From NCBI GenBank assembly GCA_016293005.1, contig JAEDFA010000071.1, positions 1 to 5,805 on the forward strand: 5,805 bases of DNA, in the 5' to 3' direction. Position 1 is the first letter of the stretch. Each line of letters begins with the position of its first letter. Below are positions 1-4,848 of the stretch, piece after piece. The translations under genes and the position numbers were made by a program. Source of the DNA: Treponema sp. Its GTDB lineage: Bacteria > Spirochaetota > Spirochaetia > Treponematales > Treponemataceae. A model generated the notes under the pieces. That model worked only from the letters and a program-made list of their open reading frames with translations, was not told the DNA's origin and searched no databases.

Positions 1-22
1 GTTAACTTGGGGAGAAATAAGT

Positions 23-208
23 ATGCAGGATTTTATCAATCAGGAAGAACTTACAGCAGAGCAATTTCAGATTATTAATTTGAAATCTGATTCAAATTAT
101 GTAATTCAGGGTGGACCTGAACTTTGGAAAAACTTGTCAATCATTGAACAAAATTATGCTCATAAAGCTGATTACACTTCTTATCTGTTTACAAAGCATT
201 TGACATGA
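23..208 (+). pseudogene. Remnant of a P-loop helicase-like gene (N-terminal end, broken Walker A)
   Basis: The 61-residue reading frame has a good ribosome-binding site (GGGGAG at 9-14, 8 nt before the ATG). Its start resembles the N-terminus of superfamily I-type helicases: a Q-motif-like stretch LTAEQFQII (residues 10-18), then NYVIQGGP (25-32), where GGPGTGKT would be expected. The residues after GGP instead read ELWKN. The bases GGA AAA ACT (126-134), one frame over, would encode the missing GKT, 7 nt after the GGP codons where an intact motif needs 6. This suggests small indels inside the P-loop. The frame stops 25 residues later, far too early for any helicase. The frame is also open upstream to position 2, so part of the gene could lie outside the window. 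It could instead be an unrelated small protein. The helicase reading rests on motif resemblance only. Confidence 0.42.
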
Positions 209-221
209 TTTTTCCATGAAT

Positions 222-250
222 TAGACATCTCGCTCTTTTTTCTGTATACT
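222..250 (+). promoter_or_regulatory. Sigma70-type promoter of the three-gene operon
   Basis: A -35 box TAGACA (222-227, 5 of 6 matches to TTGACA) is followed by a 17-nt spacer and the -10 box TATACT (245-250, 5 of 6 matches). The expected start of transcription is about 7 nt after the -10 box, at 256-258, which is the A of the first gene's ATG or just before it. No Shine-Dalgarno sequence lies between the -10 box and the ATG. A second TTGACA at 200-205 has only a poor -10 partner (TAGACA) at suitable spacing. Confidence 0.6.
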
Positions 251-257
251 TCAAATT

Positions 258-1076
258 ATGAGTTTTTGTGGTGAGATTCCTTTTGAAACGCGAAAATTTT
301 TGATTGCGCTTTCGGATAAATACGAAAAACCTGAGTTTTTAAATGAGGATCCAAGTCAGTTTTTGCGTTCATTTTCTTCGGAAACTGAAGCAGAAGTTTT
401 TTCGTTTATCGCGGCGATGCTTTCGTTTGGGAGCAGAAAGCAGTTCATTCCGAAAATAAAACAAATTTTCACGCTTGCTTCTCCGTCTGTTGTTTCATGG
501 CTTAAAAGCGGTCAATATTCTGTTGATTTTAAACGCTTGAGTTCTGATTCAGAAAAAAAATTCTACAGATTTTATTCTTATGCAGATATGATTGTTTTTT
601 TTGATGAAATCGCTTCAATTCTAAAAACCGCTTCTTTCGGGGAATTTTTTAGGGCAAAAACTGAAAAAACACTTTCTGAATTAAAAAAATCGTGTTCAGG
701 CGAAATCTTCGGCGAAGAATTCCTTAAAAAAAAGTGTCTTGTCCTTTCTTCAGAAATTTCAAATTATTTTGTAAAGTCAAAAATCGTTCCAAAAGGTAAA
801 AATTCTTCTAATAAGCGTGTGAATATGTATCTTCGCTGGATGACTCGAAAAGACTCTCCCGTCGATTTGGGGCTCTGGTCGTGGTGGAAAAGCGAAGATT
901 TAATCATTCCGCTCGATGTTCATGTTCTTAGCGAGGCAAAAAAACTTTCCCTTATTCCTGAAAACGCAAATGCTTCTTTAAAAACTGCCATTCTTTTAAC
1001 TGATAAATTAAAAACAATCTGGAAAGACGACCCGTGTAAAGGTGATTTTGCACTTTTTGGTCTTGGAGTTGAATGA
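258..1076 (+). CDS. TIGR02757 / DUF2400 family protein
   Basis: This 272-residue protein belongs by recognisable signatures to the TIGR02757/DUF2400 family, whose biochemical role is not established. The N-terminus (FLIALSDKYEKPEFL followed by DPSQF) matches the family start, and EVFSFIAAMLSFGSRKQ (residues 46-62) is the first conserved block. Near the C-terminus come NKRVNMYLRWMTRKD (185-199), PLDVHV (218-223) and the ending GDFALFGLGVE. The PLDVHV block recalls the metal or DNA-contacting PxDxH region of HhH-GPD DNA glycosylases, so a nucleic-acid role is conceivable but inferred. Length is normal for the family. The ATG at 258 is the only sensible start: the next Met (residue 53) falls inside the conserved block. 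It has no Shine-Dalgarno sequence and sits about 7 nt after a -10 box, suggesting a leaderless message. Its stop overlaps the start of the next gene. Confidence 0.88.
   Translation: MSFCGEIPFETRKFLIALSDKYEKPEFLNEDPSQFLRSFSSETEAEVFSFIAAMLSFGSRKQFIPKIKQIFTLASPSVVSWLKSGQYSVDFKRLSSDSEKKFYRFYSYADMIVFFDEIASILKTASFGEFFRAKTEKTLSELKKSCSGEIFGEEFLKKKCLVLSSEISNYFVKSKIVPKGKNSSNKRVNMYLRWMTRKDSPVDLGLWSWWKSEDLIIPLDVHVLSEAKKLSLIPENANASLKTAILLTDKLKTIWKDDPCKGDFALFGLGVE
1065..1068 (+). promoter_or_regulatory. Ribosome-binding site deciding the radical SAM start
   Basis: GGAG lies inside the last codons of the DUF2400 gene. Two ATGs in the same frame follow, at 1073 and 1076. The spacing is 4 nt to the first and 7 nt to the second, so the second is the better start. 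Either choice leaves a translationally coupled overlap with the TGA at 1074-1076. Confidence 0.6.
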
Positions 1077-2776
1077 TGTCAAAAATTCTTCTTGCCGCCG
1101 TGAATGCTTCTTTCAGTCACACGAATATCGCTGTCCGTTCAATTTCGCTTTACTGTGAAAATCCTGAAGTTTCATTTGGTGAATGGACGATAAATCAGAT
1201 GATGTTTGAAGTTCTTCGTGAAATCCGTGAAAAAAATCCGCAAATGGTAATTTTTTCCGTTTACATCTGGAATGTCGATTTTATCGAAAAACTTGTAAAA
1301 AATTTAAAAGCGCTTGATTCTTCTATTATAATTGGTGCAGGCGGCCCTGAGGTGAGTTTTTGTGCGGAAAATGTTCTTGAAAATCTTCCTGAACTTGATT
1401 TTGTCATTCAGGGAGAAGGCGAAGAAACTGTAAAAGAGATTTCCCAAAAATTCTTTGAAAATAAAACTAAAACTGAATTTTTTGAATCGTTAAAAGATGT
1501 AAAAGGCGTTTTTTTCCGTTCTTGTGAGAATAAAATTCTTTTTACGAAAAGTCGTCCTCTGATTTCGGATTTGTCGCTTTTAAAATTTCCTTATTCTGAA
1601 ATTACGGAAGGCGACCACAAGATTTTTTATTACGAATCTAGCCGCGGCTGTCCTTTTTCGTGTGCGTATTGTATGTCGTCGCTTGATAAAAGAGTTCGCT
1701 TTATGCCTTTAGAGCGGGTTAAAAAAGATTTGCAGTTTTTTCTTGATTCAAAAGTAAAACTTGTAAAATTTGTAGACAGAACTTACAACCTTGATGAAAA
1801 ACGCTATCTTGAAATCTGGAAATACATTCTTGACAATCACAATGGATGTACGAAATTCCATTTTGAAATCGAGGCGGAATTTTTAAGTGAAAATGCAATA
1901 AATTTTCTTCAGAATGTGCCGGAAAATGTGTTTCAGTTTGAAATCGGGGTTCAGTCTGTTAATCCTAAAACTTTAAGTGCCGTAAGCCGCTCTCCTGAAA
2001 CAGAAAAACTTTTTCACAATGTAAAGCGCCTTCCAAAGACGATTCCGTGTCATCTTGATTTGATTGCAGGCCTTCCGTTTGAAAATCTTGAAAGTTTCGG
2101 GAAATCTTTTGATTCTGTGATGAATTTAGCGCCGGATGAAATGCAGCTTGGATTTTTGAAAGTTCTTTACGGAACTCAAATGAAAGAATTTGCAGAAAAA
2201 AATGGTTTTAAATTTTTAAAAACCGCTCCGTATGAAGTTTTGAGCACGCCTTTTTTGAGTTTTGAAGAAATCTGTTTTTTGAAGGATTTGGAAGTTTTGC
2301 TCGATGTTTTTTACAACAGCGGAAATTTCAAAAAATCTTCTATTTATGCCGGACGAGTTTACGGGTTTTGGAAGTTTTTCTGTGAAGCGGTTGAAATGGC
2401 GAGAATTAAAAATGTTTTCGATTCTCAAAGAAATCTTTCGTTCTGGTTTGAATTTTTTGCGGACTTTGCAGAATTTAAAAAAGATTCAGTTTTGATTGAA
2501 CTTCTTCGCTTTGATTTTGTAAAATCCGGGAAAAAAGGCTCGTTTCCTTCCTGGTATTCTCATCATTACGACAAAGAACTTCACAAAAAAGCGCTTGATG
2601 AGCACGATGGAATTACAAATTGCCGTCTGAATTTTGCATATTCTGAATATGAAGAATTTTCTGTAAATCCGCTTGACTCTTTCCCGGAAACAACTGGAAA
2701 AAGCCGAATTCTGTTCTATTATAAAAATTACAAAAATAAGTCTGATTTTTCAGAAGAAAGGCAGATTTTGCTGTAA
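1076..2776 (+). CDS. B12-binding-type radical SAM protein with DUF4080-like C-terminus
   Basis: This cytosolic protein of 566 residues (567 if the ATG at 1073 is used) has three parts. Residues 1 to about 145 form a Rossmann-like cobalamin-binding-type domain, with ILLAAVNASFSHTNIAVRS at the start, GAGGPEV (87-93) and VIQGEGEE (110-117). I see no classical DxHxxG cobalamin-ligand motif. The radical SAM barrel follows with the CX3CX2C cluster motif, C192, C196 and C199 in RGCPFSCAYC, which binds the 4Fe-4S cluster that cleaves S-adenosylmethionine. Further barrel blocks are KFVDRTYN (231-238) and HLDLIAGLPFE (326-336). The C-terminal third, with AGRVYGFWKFF, resembles DUF4080. Substrate and product are unknown; relatives include methyltransferases and other radical enzymes. 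The gene overlaps the upstream stop codon, so the two are probably translationally coupled. All three cluster cysteines are intact and the length is normal. Confidence 0.9.
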   Translation: MSKILLAAVNASFSHTNIAVRSISLYCENPEVSFGEWTINQMMFEVLREIREKNPQMVIFSVYIWNVDFIEKLVKNLKALDSSIIIGAGGPEVSFCAENVLENLPELDFVIQGEGEETVKEISQKFFENKTKTEFFESLKDVKGVFFRSCENKILFTKSRPLISDLSLLKFPYSEITEGDHKIFYYESSRGCPFSCAYCMSSLDKRVRFMPLERVKKDLQFFLDSKVKLVKFVDRTYNLDEKRYLEIWKYILDNHNGCTKFHFEIEAEFLSENAINFLQNVPENVFQFEIGVQSVNPKTLSAVSRSPETEKLFHNVKRLPKTIPCHLDLIAGLPFENLESFGKSFDSVMNLAPDEMQLGFLKVLYGTQMKEFAEKNGFKFLKTAPYEVLSTPFLSFEEICFLKDLEVLLDVFYNSGNFKKSSIYAGRVYGFWKFFCEAVEMARIKNVFDSQRNLSFWFEFFADFAEFKKDSVLIELLRFDFVKSGKKGSFPSWYSHHYDKELHKKALDEHDGITNCRLNFAYSEYEEFSVNPLDSFPETTGKSRILFYYKNYKNKSDFSEERQILL

Positions 2777-2783
2777 AATATTT

Positions 2784-2787
2784 GGAG
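2784..2787 (+). promoter_or_regulatory. Ribosome-binding site deciding the DUF218 start
   Basis: GGAG stands 5 nt before the ATG at 2793. It supports that start over an in-frame ATG at 2673, which would put 40 extra residues inside the radical SAM gene and has no purpose-built leader. Confidence 0.7.
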
Positions 2788-2792
2788 AAGTT

Positions 2793-3608
2793 ATGATTTT
2801 TAATATTGTTTGTTTTGCGCTGTCGATTTTTTTCTTTTTTTACTTTATTTTGATGCAAATTCTTTCGCCGGAGCCGTTTTTCAGGATTTTCGTGAGTTTT
2901 TCGACTGTGTGGCTTTTGCTTTCGGTTGTTTTTGCTTTGATTCCGCTTTTTAGAAAAAAGAATTTCTTCAAAAATTTTTCACAAAAATTAAAAATCGGTT
3001 TTCTTTCTTTGTGTGCGCTTTGTCTTGTAATCTGCTCAGTGCATTTAGTTCAGATTTTAACGCCGAAGCACTTAGATGAAAATTCACAGGTAAAATATGT
3101 GATTCTTTTAGGCGGCGGAATTACAAAAGACTGCAAAATTTCTAAAATGGTTCAGAAAAGAGTTGAAAAGTGTGCAGAATTTTTAAAGAAAAATCCCGAT
3201 GCTGTTTGCGTTGTTTCAGGCGGAAAACTTGCTTTTATGCCTTGTTCAGAAGGAGAAATTTTAAAACCTGCTTTATGCGAATACGGAATCAGCGAAGAAA
3301 GAATTTTAACCGAACAGAAAGCGCTTGATACAATCGAAAATTTTCAAAACAGCGTAAAATTAATCTGCGAAACTGAAAATGTTTCTGTTCAGTCTGTGTT
3401 AGATTCTTCTGTTGCAATCGTTACAAGTAATTTTCACATTGCGCGCGCAGAACGCCTTGCAGAACGAATGGGATTTTCAGACATTCACAGTGTTTCGTCA
3501 AAAGTTCCATTCCCATTCGTTCTAAATGTTTATGCCCGCGAAATTTGTAGTTACATCAAGTTGAATTTAAGAATTCTTTTTACTGGAAAACCTTCAGCGC
3601 TTTTGTGA
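2793..3608 (+). CDS. Membrane-anchored YdcF/SanA/ElyC-type DUF218 protein
   Basis: With the start at 2793 this is a 271-residue protein. The N-terminus holds three hydrophobic segments: about residues 2-24, 28-50 and 66-89. The DUF218 domain follows, with YVILLGGGI (102-110), VSGGK (141-145), SEGE (152-155), the EQKALDTIEN block (174-183) and VTSNFHIARAERLAERMGF (210-228). These match the usual LGGG, SGG, SEA, E-x-S-x-x-T-x-x-N and TSxFHxxRA pattern. Family members such as SanA and ElyC affect the cell envelope in Enterobacteria, and YdcF has been reported to bind S-adenosylmethionine; the exact reaction is unsettled. Here the acidic-loop SEA reads SEG and the serine before DTIEN is a leucine, so activity may differ. 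It is the last gene of the operon, 16 bp after the radical SAM gene, and converges on metF. Confidence 0.85.
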   Translation: MIFNIVCFALSIFFFFYFILMQILSPEPFFRIFVSFSTVWLLLSVVFALIPLFRKKNFFKNFSQKLKIGFLSLCALCLVICSVHLVQILTPKHLDENSQVKYVILLGGGITKDCKISKMVQKRVEKCAEFLKKNPDAVCVVSGGKLAFMPCSEGEILKPALCEYGISEERILTEQKALDTIENFQNSVKLICETENVSVQSVLDSSVAIVTSNFHIARAERLAERMGFSDIHSVSSKVPFPFVLNVYAREICSYIKLNLRILFTGKPSALL

Positions 3609-3630
3609 TTTTAAATTTTTTTAAGGTTTT
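3587..3630. terminator. Possible weak bidirectional terminator between convergent genes
   Basis: AAAACCTT (3587-3594) and AAGGTTTT (3623-3630) form a perfect 8-bp inverted repeat around the 12-bp gap between the two stop codons. The right arm ends in four T on the plus strand; read on the minus strand the hairpin also ends in four T. The 28-nt loop is long and AT-rich and the stem is weak, so this is only a candidate. No stronger terminator is visible here. Confidence 0.25.
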
Positions 3631-4511
3631 ATTGTAAATTCGATTGGCGGTTCAGCAAAAAGGCTTCTGACAGAATCGTTGATTTTTTTTGCAACATAAG
3701 AATTGTTCATTGTGTAAAGGTGAATTCCGTGGACGCCGTTTGTTACTAAATCTACAATCTGGTCTACAGCGTAGGCAATTCCTGCATCGCGAATGGCTTC
3801 CGGGCTGTCCTGATAGCGTTCCATCATTTTTATGAATTTTTTTGGAAGTTGTGCGTTTGTCATTGAAACCATGCGTTCAATTGATTTTTTGTTTGTGGCA
3901 GGCATGATTCCGGCTTCGATTGGAACATTTATTCCGGCAATCTGGGTTCGTTCAAGAAATCTGTAAAAGCGTTCGTTATCAAAGAAAAGCTGACTTAAAA
4001 GGTGTTCTGCTCCGGCGTCGACTTTTGCTTTTAGTCCCTGAATGTCGCTTAAAATATCTTTTGACTGAGGATGGGTTTCCGGGTAACACGCTCCAAGAAT
4101 TTTGAATTTTTTGCCGTCTGTTCTTTTTGAATCGAATTCTTTTATGAATTTTATTAAGTCGCTTGCGTGTTCAAAATCTGTGCAAGGTTCAACGCCTTCT
4201 TTTCCGTCGCCGCGAAGGGCAAGAATTGATTCGATTCCAGCGTTTTGAAACTGTGTGAGAACGAATTCTGCATCTTTTTTTGTCATGTTTCTGCATGGCA
4301 TGTGAACGGCACTTTTTACGCCGCAGACATTTTTAATTCGTTCTGCAATATTTAAAGTGTTGTCGCAGTTTTCGCTTCCGCCGGCACCGTATGTTACGCT
4401 GATAAAATCTGGTTTTAAGTCTTTTAATTCGTCTAAAGTTTTGTAGACTGTTTCTATGTTCATTGTCTTTTTTGGTGGAAAGACTTCGCAGGAAAAAATC
4501 GTTTTATTCAT
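3621..4511 (-). CDS. metF: Methylenetetrahydrofolate reductase
   Basis: This 296-residue FAD enzyme reduces 5,10-methylenetetrahydrofolate to 5-methyltetrahydrofolate, supplying methyl groups for methionine synthesis (or, in acetogens, the methyl branch). The family blocks are in order: CEVFPPK with the catalytic-type Glu9, ISVTYGAGGS (37-46), the AVHMPC strand (68-73), ILALRGD with Asp102, which in the E. coli enzyme contacts folate and flavin, GACYPETHP (140-148), LLSQLFFD with Gln174, and GIMPATN. Length is normal for bacterial MetF without the C-terminal regulatory domain of eukaryotic enzymes. The start is fixed by the CEVFPP block only eight residues in; no Shine-Dalgarno sequence precedes it. 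It stands alone, with no metH, metV or folate gene beside it, so the sequence does not show which pathway it serves. No S-box or other riboswitch is possible with so short a leader. Confidence 0.95.
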   Translation of the reverse strand: MNKTIFSCEVFPPKKTMNIETVYKTLDELKDLKPDFISVTYGAGGSENCDNTLNIAERIKNVCGVKSAVHMPCRNMTKKDAEFVLTQFQNAGIESILALRGDGKEGVEPCTDFEHASDLIKFIKEFDSKRTDGKKFKILGACYPETHPQSKDILSDIQGLKAKVDAGAEHLLSQLFFDNERFYRFLERTQIAGINVPIEAGIMPATNKKSIERMVSMTNAQLPKKFIKMMERYQDSPEAIRDAGIAYAVDQIVDLVTNGVHGIHLYTMNNSYVAKKINDSVRSLFAEPPIEFTIKP

Positions 4512-4517
4512 GTTTTT

Positions 4518-4546
4518 ATTCTATCGAATTTAGAGCTTTGTGTCAT
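4518..4546 (-). promoter_or_regulatory. metF promoter, -35 box inside a repeat arm
   Basis: Reading the minus strand, ATGACA (4546-4541, 5 of 6 matches to the -35 consensus) is followed by a 17-nt spacer and TAGAAT (4523-4518, 5 of 6 matches to the -10 consensus). Transcription should start near 4511, the A of the metF ATG, with no Shine-Dalgarno sequence. The -35 bases belong to the 12-bp inverted repeat that bounds the hairpin cluster. Confidence 0.5.
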
Positions 4547-4558
4547 GATTTTTTTACT

Positions 4559-4569
4559 GTCATTCCGAA
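4559..4569 (+). repeat. Partial copy of the GTCATTCCGAA repeat
   Basis: GTCATTCCGAA matches the first 11 bases of the two full copies at 4579 and 4667, then diverges (TGAAT). It is probably a decayed or half copy. Confidence 0.5.
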
Positions 4570-4578
4570 TGAATACCC

Positions 4579-4602
4579 GTCATTCCGAACTTGTTTCGGA
4601 AT
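4579..4602 (+). repeat. Palindromic repeat, copy 1
   Basis: This 24-bp unit starts with GTC and contains arms ATTCCGAA (4582-4589) and TTCGGAAT (4595-4602) around the loop CTTGT. It is identical over all 24 bases to the copy at 4667-4690. Palindromes of this kind (a GTCATTCCGAA start with a CTTGT loop) are, from memory, common dispersed repeats in several bacterial genomes. Confidence 0.75.
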
Positions 4603-4666
4603 CCCATTGATAGGTCTTTACAACCATCAGTGGGATGCTGAAATAAATTCAGCATGACACAAAGTT

Positions 4667-4690
4667 GTCATTCCGAACTTGTTTCGGAAT
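4667..4690 (+). repeat. Palindromic repeat, copy 2
   Basis: It is identical over 24 bases to copy 1, 88 bp downstream, with arms at 4670-4677 and 4683-4690. It lies just outside the 12-bp inverted repeat. It is followed by TTTCATTTG rather than a T-run, so it is a poor intrinsic terminator. Confidence 0.75.
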
Positions 4691-4765
4691 TTCATTTGCA
4701 TAAAAAATATAAAATAAAAGAAATTTTCTGAAAAAAGTAAAAAGTTTAAAAAAAAATGAAAAAAA
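4691..4765 (+). other. A/T-rich tract upstream of the lipoprotein promoter
   Basis: About 75 bases are almost entirely A and T, with several A-runs of five to nine. The position directly before the -35 box suits an UP element or intrinsically bent DNA that boosts transcription. No gene is seen. With the repeats and two promoters described separately, this accounts for the gene-free stretch 4512-4848. Confidence 0.4.
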
Positions 4766-4794
4766 TTGACGGAAAATTAATTGACGATGATAAT
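4766..4794 (+). promoter_or_regulatory. Promoter of the lipoprotein gene
   Basis: TTGACG (4766-4771, 5 of 6) is followed by 17 nt and GATAAT (4789-4794, 5 of 6). Transcription would start near 4801, giving an A-rich leader of about 48 nt. A second TTGACG at 4781-4786 repeats the -35 sequence 15 bp downstream but has only a weak -10 partner; it could be an operator half-site or chance. Confidence 0.65.
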
Positions 4795-4838
4795 TGTTGT
4801 AACTAAAGAAAAAACAAAAAAAAACAAAAATTAATTTT

Positions 4839-4843
4839 GGAGG
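4839..4843 (+). promoter_or_regulatory. Strong ribosome-binding site of the lipoprotein
   Basis: GGAGG stands 5 nt before the ATG at 4849. It is the strongest Shine-Dalgarno sequence in the window and contrasts with the SD-less starts of the DUF2400 gene and metF. Confidence 0.8.
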
Positions 4844-4848
4844 ATAAA

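Larger units (their letters stand above)
4536..4664. repeat. Hairpin-rich repeat element bounded by 12-bp inverted repeats
   Basis: CTTTGTGTCATG (4536-4547) and CATGACACAAAG (4653-4664) are exact inverted repeats enclosing 105 bp. Inside are three consecutive hairpins. The first is ATTCCGAA/TTCGGAAT with a 5-nt loop (4582-4602). The second is an imperfect stem of about 14 bp, ATCCCATTGAT-GGT paired with ACC-ATCAGTGGGAT, with one bulge and one mismatch (4601-4636). The third is ATGCTGAA/TTCAGCAT with a 5-nt loop (4635-4655). No coding capacity, transposase or clear target-site duplication is seen. It resembles a REP- or MITE-like non-autonomous element or a nested pile-up of such units; the class is inferred. 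Confidence 0.55.

Noticed and set aside
200..227. Alternative promoter with TTGACA at 200-205
   Set aside because: The -35 is perfect, but the best -10 at 16-17 nt is TAGACA or AGACAT, a poor match. The promoter ending at 250 is better balanced.
2216..2428. Minus-strand reading frame inside the radical SAM gene, plus a plus-strand one at 2304-2495
   Set aside because: Both lie within a well-supported gene in other frames and show no motif or start signal.
2673..2792. 40-residue N-terminal extension of the DUF218 protein
   Set aside because: It overlaps the end of the radical SAM gene by about 100 bases, and the ATG at 2793 has GGAG at 5 nt and begins directly with the first membrane segment.
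2613..2858. Minus-strand 81-codon reading frame
   Set aside because: It overlaps the radical SAM end and DUF218 start; its Lys/Asn-rich translation looks like the complement of Phe-rich coding sequence.
3920..4105. Plus-strand 61-codon reading frame within metF
   Set aside because: It is antisense to strongly conserved MetF blocks, with no ribosome-binding site or recognisable product.
4463..4657. Plus-strand reading frame of 64 codons across the metF start and the hairpin repeats
   Set aside because: It begins inside metF on the other strand, has no ribosome-binding site, and its translation is just read-through of the palindromic repeats.
4579..4692. CRISPR array or intrinsic terminators from the repeated hairpins
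   Set aside because: There are only two full copies plus a partial, with unequal spacing and palindromic spacers. No T-run follows the stems and no upstream gene needs terminating there.
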